From Cyanobacteria bacterium UBA791 (GTDB taxonomy: Bacteria; Cyanobacteriota; Vampirovibrionia; Gastranaerophilales; Gastranaerophilaceae), in assembly GCA_002297005.1 (NCBI GenBank), contig DBIX01000077.1, positions 452-22,063 on the forward strand: a DNA stretch of 21,612 nt. Reading direction: 5' to 3'. The position numbers were made by a program, and so were the translations under genes. This document shows, in pieces, positions 6,848 through 13,846 of this stretch. The notes below the pieces were generated by a model. It searched no databases. It saw only the letters and a list, made by a program, of their open reading frames with translations, and had not been told where the DNA came from. The stretch's first letter is position 1, and each line of letters starts with the position of its first letter.

Positions 6848-7744
6848 TTAGACACCTTCTTTAGTTTCAGTTTGAGTTGGTGCAACATAGTTTGGATCTT
6901 TTACAACCATTTTTGCTAAAGCTGATGGAACAACTGTTTTTGCACCGTATAAATACAAACCTCTAACCAAGTCAGAGAAAGAATCTTTATCTCTTAAGCT
7001 TTCTATTTTTGATAATTGAGAAGCAAATGTAATAGCATCATTTGTACCAGCTAAAACATAGAATTTACCTGATATTGAAGTTAAGTTTGTACTTACAAGT
7101 ACATCCATGCCTGCAATTCTACCAATAGAACCCTCTCTAAGAGTTTCATCCGCTACATTATGAGCACCAATAAATTCTGTTGATTGTAATAAATATGATT
7201 CAATAATCGGATTGATTACAACCCAAGGTTTTTTGTTACCTGAAACAGCGTCAGAATTTTTAAGTTTTAAAGCTAATTCAACAAAATATGAATAAATTGT
7301 AGATTTATTTAGTTCGACTGGAGTTGAATCAGAAGCAACGATATTAGAAGCTTCTACGTTTGCGTGCATACCTAAAAGATATGAATCTTGAACTTCTTCA
7401 ATAGCTTTTTTAGCTTTTTCTAAATGTGCATCCATAATTGAAGTGTTTGCTTGAGCTTGTGCAACATCATTGATTTTGAAAGCAAAATATTTCTTTTGAT
7501 CGATAACTAAATCTTGAGAAGACGGAGTAAGTTCGCTATAAGATAAACTATCATTACCCAAAGTAGAAATAGTAACATCTGCTGGAGAAATAATTTTTAC
7601 CTTATCACCTTGATTTTTAATTTCACCCTCATAATTTCTGTTAACGCATTGTAGCATTACACAATTCTTCTCTAGCATTGTGTTTAATTTTTGACTCCAA
7701 ATCTCTGGAATAAAAGCTGAATAAGCGTTTTGATTTTCTGTCAT
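6848..7744 (-). CDS. Major capsid protein (HK97-fold type)
   Basis: A 298-residue coat protein. The opening 'AYSAFIPEIWSQKLNTMLEK' and 'GDKVKIISPADVTIS' are typical of P22-like and related HK97-fold coat proteins (N-arm, then an E-loop with strand pairs). Later come 'KPWVVINPIIESYLL', 'GRIAGMDVLVSTNL' (the usual 'G.i.Gf.V..S..l' of the P-domain) and 'VRGLYLYGAKTVVPSALAKM' (the C-terminal A-domain 'hg.....p.a.......'). There is no separate protease or cleavage region. The ribosome binding site is AAGAAAGGA in the 57-base spacer after the nozzle gene. The highest-level virion gene sits mid-operon, followed tightly by a 77-residue protein and scaffold. Confidence 0.88.
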   Translation of the reverse strand: MTENQNAYSAFIPEIWSQKLNTMLEKNCVMLQCVNRNYEGEIKNQGDKVKIISPADVTISTLGNDSLSYSELTPSSQDLVIDQKKYFAFKINDVAQAQANTSIMDAHLEKAKKAIEEVQDSYLLGMHANVEASNIVASDSTPVELNKSTIYSYFVELALKLKNSDAVSGNKKPWVVINPIIESYLLQSTEFIGAHNVADETLREGSIGRIAGMDVLVSTNLTSISGKFYVLAGTNDAITFASQLSKIESLRDKDSFSDLVRGLYLYGAKTVVPSALAKMVVKDPNYVAPTQTETKEGV

Positions 7745-7801
7745 TTTGTTTTTCCTTTCTTTTTATAAACTGTATCCCTTTTACAGAACAGGCTAAAAGT
7801 C

Positions 7802-9310
7802 TTATTCTGTATATATTTCCTTAAATTCAATCCCAATAACCGCAACAGAATGAGCAAGCTCAGAACCCTCAACACAGAGTTGAACAGCATAATTAGCCTC
7901 TGAAATTTCTGCCTTATACATTGTGTCAGCACTAACTGACCATAGAGATAAATTCTCTTCACTATCCCAAGTGTCATTAAGAGTTTTGCTGTCACTTGAC
8001 CAATGCATATTTTCAAAATTTGTAGAATAAATTTCTTCTATATCATCTCTGTTTTCGCTATCAAAGTTTTTGTATACAGAGAAAATAAAATTATTTTCAT
8101 AAGTTTCATCCAAGATAAAATAAAATTCATCAATAGATTTTCTAACAGACGGATTACCTAAAGATAAAAAAGGTGATTTCCACATAAATTTAATAGGCTT
8201 TCCGTCAAAGGAGTTTCCACTGTCTTCCAGATATATGTTTCCCTCAACATCTGCAGTAAGAATTTTGCCATTAAATAGACACGCAGAAGTAATCTTCTGA
8301 GGCAAAACTCTTTTGTACCAAGCTTTATTTACATAATCATTTATCCAAATAGTATTAAAGTAATCAGTATTTGAATATGGTATAAAATACCAAACTTGAT
8401 TTTTATCTTCATAATGAAGTGCAAAAACTTTGTCTAATCTATTTTTATCAAAATTATCAAATTCTTTTTTAATTTTGTGAGAAATACTTTCCCCTATCAT
8501 AACTTGATTAAGCGTTCCAACTTCAAGAGGGTAAATTCCGTCAGTAAAAAAATACTGTTTGTTGTTAACGTTAACAACACATTCATTTGAATAAGTTCCT
8601 TTATCTGCAAAAGGAATTATCGCAAAATCTTCAGGCGTACTACCGGAAAGTAAATACACAGATTTTTCTTTATAAATTGCTAAATAATCCTTATACGGCT
8701 TAAGTGCAACAATTTTATCTGCATCTGTATAAAAATTATTGATATAACCAGCATCACCTGAAGTTTTAAAGTCATCACACTTACCTAAAGCTGAATAATA
8801 AAGTGTTGAGTCTTTTGCAACCCAAACTCTACCCTTATAAACGGCAACAATATTTGTACAAATATCATTTTCTGATTTATCTTTTAAATTACAGTCGCTT
8901 ACCGTATATTTTTCATCATTCTGCAAAAACAACAATTTATTTGCATCAGAACAAATTAATATACCGTTTAAATAATTCACAAAACTTACTTTTGAAGATA
9001 TTTTCACTTTTTCTTCAAGAAGAATTAAGTCATTTGTGTCACTATTATAAATATAAAGATTTTCCGATTTTGTTATAATTACTAATCTTCTTTTTGAGCC
9101 ATATTTTAATTCGTGGATGGCTAAAATTTCTTTTTCAACAGGTAAAGACAAAAATTTAATATTACCATTTTGTCTTATAATTCCTCGATTTTGAAGAATT
9201 TCAACATTTTCAGCTTCTGACCAAAAAATATTTTTAGTATCTAAACCCAATTCAGTTTTAGTGGAAGAATAATTTATTCCACCTGATAAATTATAATAAT
9301 ATGTTTCCAT
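7802..9310 (-). CDS. Tail nozzle / tubular B-like beta-propeller protein
   Basis: A 502-residue, almost all-beta protein. The N-terminus 'LSGGINYSSTKTELGLDT...AENVEI...GIIRQNGN' matches the opening of short-tail nozzle and stabilisation proteins (T7 gp12 / P22 gp10 type: 'GGi.......l.......a.Nv....g.l..R.G'). Repeated short blades follow (LVIITKSENLYIYNSDTNDL, GILICSDANKLLFLQNDE, YLAIYKEKSVYLLSG, GKILTADVEGNIYLEDSGN), consistent with a beta-propeller. It would extend the portal-adaptor tail. The start ATG shares one base with the amidase stop (TAATG) and has AAGGGAG upstream, so the two are coupled. It is the main reason to call the phage podovirus-like. Confidence 0.72.
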   Translation of the reverse strand: METYYYNLSGGINYSSTKTELGLDTKNIFWSEAENVEILQNRGIIRQNGNIKFLSLPVEKEILAIHELKYGSKRRLVIITKSENLYIYNSDTNDLILLEEKVKISSKVSFVNYLNGILICSDANKLLFLQNDEKYTVSDCNLKDKSENDICTNIVAVYKGRVWVAKDSTLYYSALGKCDDFKTSGDAGYINNFYTDADKIVALKPYKDYLAIYKEKSVYLLSGSTPEDFAIIPFADKGTYSNECVVNVNNKQYFFTDGIYPLEVGTLNQVMIGESISHKIKKEFDNFDKNRLDKVFALHYEDKNQVWYFIPYSNTDYFNTIWINDYVNKAWYKRVLPQKITSACLFNGKILTADVEGNIYLEDSGNSFDGKPIKFMWKSPFLSLGNPSVRKSIDEFYFILDETYENNFIFSVYKNFDSENRDDIEEIYSTNFENMHWSSDSKTLNDTWDSEENLSLWSVSADTMYKAEISEANYAVQLCVEGSELAHSVAVIGIEFKEIYTE

Positions 9311-9819
9311 TAATTAACTCCCTTATTTTCGGTAATTTGATTTAAATACCATTTAATTTTTGAGCGAATAAAACGACCTATTTCATCTTTTTCAAGCCAA
9401 GAAAAAGGTGGAAGAAAAACTATATCAATCTTTCCACGGCTAGAAGTTTCAGGATGAGATTTTCCAAACTCGTAATGAGTCATAATAGTTGTACTTTTGA
9501 TAGGAATTTCGTATTTTAAAGCTAATTCAGCACACAATTTCATAGCAGATTCAAATTGAATACGAGTTATAGGGCAAGAACCAAGATGATTTTTATCCTT
9601 AAAACCCATCATTCCGCAAAGTGCAACTCCGATAGAACCTGTATTTCCACCGCCAGTATGAGGTGCATACATATTTGGTTTACAAATTAAATTAGCTTCT
9701 GGTTTAAATATACCCAAACGAACTTTTCCAAAAGCATCGACTAAAAAATGGTAGCATTCTTTTTCATGAGAATTAGGGACTTGCCCACCAGCAGTCCAAT
9801 GTAAAATTATTCTTTTCAT
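9310..9819 (-). CDS. N-acetylmuramoyl-L-alanine amidase (Amidase_2, phage endolysin)
   Basis: A 169-residue zinc amidase that cuts the bond between MurNAc and the stem peptide of peptidoglycan. Motifs: ILHWTAGG near the start (His7 as first zinc ligand), APHTGGGNTGSIGVALCG (54-69, the family core), MTHYEFG (His115 as second ligand) and GKIDIVFLP (Asp132 as probable third ligand). There is no signal peptide, so it either needs a holin or acts from the virion. The ATG at 9817-9819 has AAGGGG just upstream. It lies 14 bases after the HTH gene and is coupled to the nozzle gene, so it could be either a lysis enzyme or a virion-associated one. Confidence 0.9.
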   Translation of the reverse strand: MKRIILHWTAGGQVPNSHEKECYHFLVDAFGKVRLGIFKPEANLICKPNMYAPHTGGGNTGSIGVALCGMMGFKDKNHLGSCPITRIQFESAMKLCAELALKYEIPIKSTTIMTHYEFGKSHPETSSRGKIDIVFLPPFSWLEKDEIGRFIRSKIKWYLNQITENKGVN

Positions 9820-9833
9820 TTTTACCCCTTAAT

Positions 9834-10034
9834 TTATGCAAATTCTTTTGCATAATATCTTAGGTAAGTAGCCACAGCCGAAATTCTATTTCTTGCATTT
9901 AGTTTTAAAACAAGTCGTGAAATATGAGTTTGTACAGTTCTCGGAGATATTTTTAGTTTGCAAGCTATTTCTTTATCACCATCGCCGTAGCATAAAAATT
10001 CTAATATCTGAGTTTCTCTTACAGATAGTTTCAT
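9834..10034 (-). CDS. Solo LuxR-type (GerE) HTH protein
   Basis: A 66-residue protein that is nothing but a LuxR/GerE DNA-binding domain: 'LSVRETQILEFLCYGDGDKE' then IACKLKISPRTVQTHISRL and 'KLNARNRISAVATYL'. These match all four helices of the family, with recognition helix around residues 31-42. There is no receiver, autoinducer or sensor domain. It is the first gene of the minus-strand late block and 14 bases before the amidase, so it may control that operon or sense the host state through a partner protein. The ribosome binding site (AAGAAAGAT) is moderate. The DNA-binding call is strong; its targets are unknown. Confidence 0.85.
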   Translation of the reverse strand: MKLSVRETQILEFLCYGDGDKEIACKLKISPRTVQTHISRLVLKLNARNRISAVATYLRYYAKEFA

Positions 10035-10146
10035 ATTTTATCTTTCTTGTGCTAAATCTAGTTGTAAAATCTTTTTCTAATTCTATATTACTTAATTTTT
10101 AATTTTGTTGTTAAATATATTTTCGGATTAGAAAATTAATTAAAAA

Positions 10147-10196
10147 TTTGCAAGTTAAAATTTTGGCACATTGCCTCCTTTACCAATATTTGCAAG
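10147..10196 (-). repeat. Pair of CTTGCAAA direct repeats upstream of the HTH gene
   Basis: On the minus strand CTTGCAAA occurs at 10196-10189 and 10154-10147, start to start 42 bases, which is four helical turns. Between them lies AAAGGAGG followed by ATG, opening an 11-codon frame (10136-10171), and a small GGCA-ATG-TGCC inverted repeat over that ATG. These could be operators and a leader peptide for the phage late operon, but in AT-rich DNA chance is a real possibility. Confidence 0.25.
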
Positions 10197-10230
10197 CTTT
10201 TCAAACTTGATATTATCAGTATAGCGAATT

Positions 10231-10263
10231 TAAAAAATTAAAAAAGTCCGCAGTTTTACGGAC
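10231..10263 (-). terminator. Intrinsic terminator after the radical SAM gene
   Basis: On the minus strand GTCCG-TAAAACTG-CGGAC (10263-10246) is followed by six T, AA and six T. A second small hairpin (CGTAA/TTACG, 10273-10288) precedes it and repeats the TTACGGAC sequence (10256-10263 and 10284-10291). It would stop host transcription just before the phage block. Confidence 0.8.
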
Positions 10264-10308
10264 GCAAAACTACGTAAGTAAAATTACGGACAGCAAATTC
10301 TTGAAAAT

Positions 10309-11379
10309 TTAACTCTGTTTATCCCTAACACAAAGCTCACAGCACATATCACATGCCGGCAAATAACCTTCCTTTTTTATTATTTTTCTAAAAGAGTTAT
10401 ATTTTTCACCACTATAAATTTCTTTTAGATTTTGAATTTTTAAGTCACCCATTTTTATAGAAAGACAAGGATATACAAGTCCTTCAGGAGTTATAAACGT
10501 ATCAGAAAATGGAAAAGTACAAGACTTGTACAAGTTTTTAAAATCTTTTTTTTCTGTATAAAATTTTTCAATTTCTCTTAGAGGATTTTTTGAATAATCA
10601 AATTTTGGTGCAAATCTAACTTCACATTTAAAATTTTTCTTTAAACTTTCTATTTCTTTATAGACTTCTTTAAAATGTTCCATATCAAAATACAAATTAT
10701 GTTCTGATTTTTCAAAAAATTCTTCTGATAAATTTTCTCTTAAACAACAATTTTGTTTTAATTTATTTGCTCTCAAAAAAGATAATGATAAGAACTCAAA
10801 ACCTTTGTCAGAACAATATTTATAAAGTTTTGGTAAATCGTCTAAATTATTTTCTAAAACAATTGTTTTTATATCAATTTTTGGTCGTTTTTTTAGAGCT
10901 AAAACTTTTTCTAAATTATTTGCTACTATATCAAAAAGTCCATTTCTACAACGATTTTCGTCATGAGTTTTACCATAACCATCTAATGATACAGAAAGCA
11001 ATGTTAATCTATTATTATCGAACAATTTCACAATGTCATCATTCAACAATATTCCGTTAGTAACAATTGTAACTTTGCCTGACAATCTATCTGATACAGC
11101 GTTAAAAATTTCTCCAAAATCAAGTCTTACAAGAGGTTCACCCCCAACAAGAGTTGCGATAGAATATTTTGGAAGTTGTTTAATAATCTTTCGCCACTCA
11201 TAAGTCGAAAGCTCGTGTTTGTTTCTATACTCGCCCACATAACAATAAGGGCAATTTAAGTTGCAACGATAAGTCAATTCCAAAAAATATCTTAAGGGCA
11301 AAGTATTAAACAAGCCAAAATAAGTTGGCATTGAATATAAATTTCTTGCGTAATCAAATAATTTTGAATAATTTATCAT
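10309..11379 (-). CDS. Radical SAM protein with SPASM-like C-terminal cluster domain
   Basis: A 356-residue iron-sulfur enzyme that uses S-adenosylmethionine to make a radical. From the ATG at 11379: CNLNCPYC at 39-46 holds the three cysteines for the SAM cluster, VGGEPL at 78-83 is the SAM-binding motif, and TIVTNG plus SVSLDG follow as usual. The C-terminus has CTFPFSDTFITPEGLVYPC and CDMCCELC (Cys343, 346, 347, 350), a SPASM or twitch-type auxiliary cluster. Such domains are common in peptide-modifying enzymes. No precursor peptide is seen next to it, so the substrate is unknown. A TTG at 11397 would lengthen it by six residues, but the ATG fits the promoter: TATAAT ends exactly six bases before it, implying a leaderless mRNA. 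It is divergent from rimI. Confidence 0.85.
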   Translation of the reverse strand: MINYSKLFDYARNLYSMPTYFGLFNTLPLRYFLELTYRCNLNCPYCYVGEYRNKHELSTYEWRKIIKQLPKYSIATLVGGEPLVRLDFGEIFNAVSDRLSGKVTIVTNGILLNDDIVKLFDNNRLTLLSVSLDGYGKTHDENRCRNGLFDIVANNLEKVLALKKRPKIDIKTIVLENNLDDLPKLYKYCSDKGFEFLSLSFLRANKLKQNCCLRENLSEEFFEKSEHNLYFDMEHFKEVYKEIESLKKNFKCEVRFAPKFDYSKNPLREIEKFYTEKKDFKNLYKSCTFPFSDTFITPEGLVYPCLSIKMGDLKIQNLKEIYSGEKYNSFRKIIKKEGYLPACDMCCELCVRDKQS

Positions 11380-11385
11380 AGAACA

Positions 11386-11391
11386 ATTATA
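11386..11391 (-). promoter_or_regulatory. -10 element of a leaderless promoter (radical SAM gene)
   Basis: TATAAT on the minus strand with exactly six bases (TGTTCT) before the ATG, which puts the predicted first transcribed base on the A of the start codon. No ribosome binding site and no clear -35 are present. The -35 position would overlap the -10 of rimI. Confidence 0.6.
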
Positions 11392-11404
11392 CAACAAATT
11401 TTCA

Positions 11405-11413
11405 TGCTAAAAT
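11405..11413 (+). promoter_or_regulatory. Extended -10 of a leaderless promoter (rimI)
   Basis: TGCTAAAAT is an extended -10 (TGn plus TAAAAT at 11408-11413), followed by exactly six bases (AATCCT) and the ATG at 11420. No ribosome binding site lies upstream and no clear -35 is seen. The predicted transcript starts at the ATG itself. Confidence 0.6.
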
Positions 11414-11419
11414 AATCCT

Positions 11420-11953
11420 ATGAATTCTGAAAAACTTTCAATTACAATAGAAAAAATGACATCAAAAGATGTCGATGAAATTTTCAAAATAGAAGAAGAA
11501 ACCTATGGTGCACACCATTGGTCAAAGGATTCTTTCTATTCAGAAGTTTCAAATAATATAGCTCGCTATTATGTTGCAAGAACAGAAGACGGAACAGCAG
11601 TAGGTTATATTGGAAGTTGGTTTATTATCGAAGAAGCTCACATAACAAATGTTTCAGTTTCGCCAAAATATAGAAGAAATTCAATAGGCGAAGCTCTTTT
11701 ATACCACGTAATAAAACAATGTTACGAAGAAATGGTTAAATATATCACACTAGAAGTTAGAGTTTCAAACGAGCCAGCAATTAATTTATATAAAAAATAC
11801 ACTTTCTCATCACTTGGTTGCCGAAAAAATTATTATCAAGATAATAACGAAGACGCATTAATTATGTGGACAGAAAATATTTTTTGGGATAAATTTAAAG
11901 TGAAGTTTTTAGAAAACGAAAAAGAATTAAATTCACGAATTAATATATTATGA
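11420..11953 (+). CDS. rimI: Ribosomal-protein-alanine N-acetyltransferase (RimI)
   Basis: A 177-residue GNAT enzyme of the RimI family, which acetylates the N-terminal alanine of ribosomal protein S18. AHITNVSVSPKYRRNSIGEALL (73-94) is motif A with YRRNSIG binding the acetyl-CoA pyrophosphate. LEVRVSNEPAINLYKKYTF (111-129) is the family signature with Glu112 and Tyr124 in the usual catalytic places, and the 'G.R..YY.....DAliMw' ending is diagnostic. About 27 extra residues follow the normal end. It starts at the -10-proximal ATG without a ribosome binding site and overlaps bioY by four bases (ATGA). Confidence 0.88.
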   Translation: MNSEKLSITIEKMTSKDVDEIFKIEEETYGAHHWSKDSFYSEVSNNIARYYVARTEDGTAVGYIGSWFIIEEAHITNVSVSPKYRRNSIGEALLYHVIKQCYEEMVKYITLEVRVSNEPAINLYKKYTFSSLGCRKNYYQDNNEDALIMWTENIFWDKFKVKFLENEKELNSRINIL

Positions 11954-12606
11954 AAAGACCTGAAAACCAGTTAGAAATATTTAAATACAAAGGAGAACCA
12001 ATCAGAATAACTCTTGGTACAATAGTTATGATTGGTATTTGTACCTTTTTAATTGTTATTGCAACTTTTACTCAGGTAAAAATTCCTCATTTTTTAAACA
12101 CAACTGGTAGCGTAAATATTGGAGAGGGCTTAATAAATAACGCAAATGGTTATTTATATATTCCGCAAATTCCAGTAATTCTGTTTATTGCAGGATTAAT
12201 GGGTAGAATTTTTGGAACACTATCTGTTTTGGTTTATATAGCGATTGGGTTGTTTTGCTATCCAATTTTTGCACTTGGCGGTGGTTTAAAATATGTTTTA
12301 GCTTTTAATTTTGGATACATTTTAGCTTATGTTCCAGCAGTATTTTTAACAGGAACAATTTTAAACCATGGTTATTCAATAAAAAATGTCTTAAAAGCAA
12401 CTATTATTGGGGTTTTAACAATACACGTAATTGGGATTTTGTATACAGCTTTCATATCAATTATTAGTTCAGGAGATGATTTAAGCATTTTTGGAACTAT
12501 CGTTAAACAAAGCGGATGGAAAATTCTTTATGATTTAATATTCAGCTGTATCTCAATATATATGGCAAATGTGACTAAAAAAATTCTTTGGTTAATTATG
12601 TGTTAA
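11950..12606 (+). CDS. bioY: BioY biotin transporter, substrate-binding (S) component
   Basis: A 218-residue integral membrane protein, the S component of an energy-coupling-factor biotin uptake system. After a 20-residue cytoplasmic N-terminus there are about six TM segments. The signature region reads 'YIPQIPVILFIAGLMGRIFG...VYIAIGLFCYPIFALGGGLKYVL...GYILAYVPAVFLTG', close to the BioY pattern 'G..lG......Y...G..G.P.Fa.g.gG......p..GYl.g...a'. No EcfT or EcfA genes lie nearby, so it either uses a shared module elsewhere or works alone, as some BioY proteins do. The start ATG overlaps the rimI stop (ATGA), so translation is coupled. Uptake implies dependence on outside biotin. Confidence 0.88.
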   Translation: MKRPENQLEIFKYKGEPIRITLGTIVMIGICTFLIVIATFTQVKIPHFLNTTGSVNIGEGLINNANGYLYIPQIPVILFIAGLMGRIFGTLSVLVYIAIGLFCYPIFALGGGLKYVLAFNFGYILAYVPAVFLTGTILNHGYSIKNVLKATIIGVLTIHVIGILYTAFISIISSGDDLSIFGTIVKQSGWKILYDLIFSCISIYMANVTKKILWLIMC

Positions 12607-12697
12607 TTTAAAATTTCTTAACATTTAAAGATTTTCTAGCAATTTATTTTTTCAGGGTCTTTAAATAAGCATAAGGTTAAATAAAGGAGATTACGAC

Positions 12698-12853
12698 ATG
12701 GCATTAGTAGAAGTTCAACACAAAACAGAAGCAAAATTAAAAAATAATGATGAATTTACACAATATTTAAAAAGCCAATGTTTAAAAACAACATTTAATG
12801 GTATCGAAGTTGATTCATTCGCTTGGTACAAGAAAATGTTAGGTATTAAATAA
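12698..12853 (+). CDS. Small protein of 51 residues, unknown function
   Basis: A short gene with good expression signals: AAAGGAGA (12683-12690) seven bases before the ATG and a strong terminator 24 bases after the stop. The protein begins MALVEVQHKTEAKLKNNDEF, has one cysteine (28), and ends with a WYKKMLGIK tail. It is hydrophilic, mixed helix, without signal peptide or membrane segment. No terminator is visible between bioY and this gene, so it could be the third gene of the rimI-bioY transcript or have its own promoter in the 91-base gap (TTAACA at 12618 but a poor -10). I recognise no family. The strong signals argue for a real, well-expressed protein. Confidence 0.72.
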   Translation: MALVEVQHKTEAKLKNNDEFTQYLKSQCLKTTFNGIEVDSFAWYKKMLGIK

Positions 12854-12874
12854 CTATAAAAATAAAATAATATT

Positions 12875-12908
12875 AAAAAAGGTTGGAGCAAAAACTTCAA
12901 CCTTTTTT
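12875..12908. terminator. Bidirectional terminator between the 51-residue gene and ldcA
   Basis: AAAAAAGGTTGGAG and CTTCAACCTTTTTT pair (one G-T wobble) around a six-base CAAAAA loop, with T-tracts on both strands. On the plus strand it ends the small-protein transcript. On the minus strand it follows directly on the LD-carboxypeptidase stop, which lies inside the T-tract. Confidence 0.9.
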
Positions 12909-13806
12909 AGTTGTTATAAATTATAAATTTACCATCTTTTATTTCAGATTTTGCACCATACGGAACAGTTATTTTTTTCTTGTTATGAGTAATCCTAAAA
13001 TCGCCAAGAACGGCAATATCTAGATTAGACACAAACTCTTCAAAAACTTCTTTCAATTCGTCTTTGTTTTCAACATCTAAAAATTCACCTAAAATCAAAC
13101 CTTTAATATTTTGTCTAAATTTAGAGATATTAGAAAGTTGAGCTAACATTTTATCAATTTTGTAAACTGGTTCGTTCAAATCCTCAATAAAAAATATGAA
13201 ATCTTCATCAGGGATAAAATCAATTCCACAAAGAGATACAACCGTTGAAAGATTTCCACCAAATGTTATACCATTGGCGTTTTTATTGTTTGATAGACCT
13301 TTTTCAAAAGGTGAATATTCTAAAGCCTTGCCATTCATCAAAACATCAAAGCAATTTTCAAAAGTTTCAATATCACCCTCATCAGAGCCAAAATCACCCA
13401 AACACATTGGACCAGAGAAAGTTATTAGTCCAGCTTTTTTCAAAAACATAGCAGAAAGGGCTGTAATATCAGAATATCCGATAAAAATTTTAGGATTATT
13501 TCTAATCAAGTCATAGTCAATTTTATTGATTAACCTAATTGCACCATATCCACCACGCATACAGAAAATAGCATCAATATTTTTGTCAGAAAACATTTTG
13601 TGTAATTGTTCAATTTTTACATCGTCACTTCCAGCCAAATATCTTTTTTTATCGTAAAGATTTTCAGCTAAAACAACTTTAAAACCTTTATTTTCAAAAT
13701 ATAAAATTGATTTTTTTAGTGCATCTTCTGATTTTAAATTTCCAGAAGTTGCAACAATTCCGATTGTATCACCTGTTTTTAATTTTTTTGGTTTAATTAA
13801 ATTCAT
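12907..13806 (-). CDS. ldcA: Muramoyltetrapeptide LD-carboxypeptidase (peptidase S66)
   Basis: A 299-residue serine peptidase that removes the terminal D-alanine from the tetrapeptide of recycled murein in the cytoplasm. Numbered from the ATG at 13804-13806: GDTIGIVATS near the start, CMRGGYGA (82-89), FIGYSDITAL with nucleophile Ser112, FFIEDLNEPVYKIDKML with Glu208, and RITHNKKKITVPYGA with His274. These give the Ser-Glu-His triad. It has no signal peptide, as expected. The frame is open to an ATG at 13848, but that would add 14 residues before the conserved start and reach into dnaX. No good ribosome binding site precedes the chosen start. It is divergent from dnaX with a 40-base spacer. 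Confidence 0.9.
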   Translation of the reverse strand: MNLIKPKKLKTGDTIGIVATSGNLKSEDALKKSILYFENKGFKVVLAENLYDKKRYLAGSDDVKIEQLHKMFSDKNIDAIFCMRGGYGAIRLINKIDYDLIRNNPKIFIGYSDITALSAMFLKKAGLITFSGPMCLGDFGSDEGDIETFENCFDVLMNGKALEYSPFEKGLSNNKNANGITFGGNLSTVVSLCGIDFIPDEDFIFFIEDLNEPVYKIDKMLAQLSNISKFRQNIKGLILGEFLDVENKDELKEVFEEFVSNLDIAVLGDFRITHNKKKITVPYGAKSEIKDGKFIIYNN

Positions 13807-13834
13807 AATTACACAAATTTCAAATCTCTTACGA

Positions 13835-13840
13835 TATAAT
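13835..13840 (+). promoter_or_regulatory. -10 element of a leaderless promoter (dnaX)
   Basis: TATAAT with exactly six bases (ATTAGC) before the dnaX ATG at 13847, so the predicted transcription start is the A of the start codon. No ribosome binding site is present, and the -35 position (CACAAA) is poor. This is the same layout as at rimI and the radical SAM gene. Confidence 0.6.
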
Positions 13841-13846
13841 ATTAGC

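Noticed and set aside
7741..8016. 91-codon minus-strand frame overlapping the nozzle and capsid junction
   Set aside because: It lies in another frame of the nozzle gene's end, has no recognisable protein pattern, and would displace the capsid ribosome binding site spacer.
10174..10181. CCTCCTTT on the plus strand, identical to the 16S rRNA 3' end
   Set aside because: No other rRNA sequence surrounds it; it is simply the complement of a ribosome binding site-like AAAGGAGG.
12715..12900. 61-codon minus-strand frame across the small-protein gene
   Set aside because: It is antisense to the 51-residue gene, which has the ribosome binding site and terminator; the antisense frame has neither.
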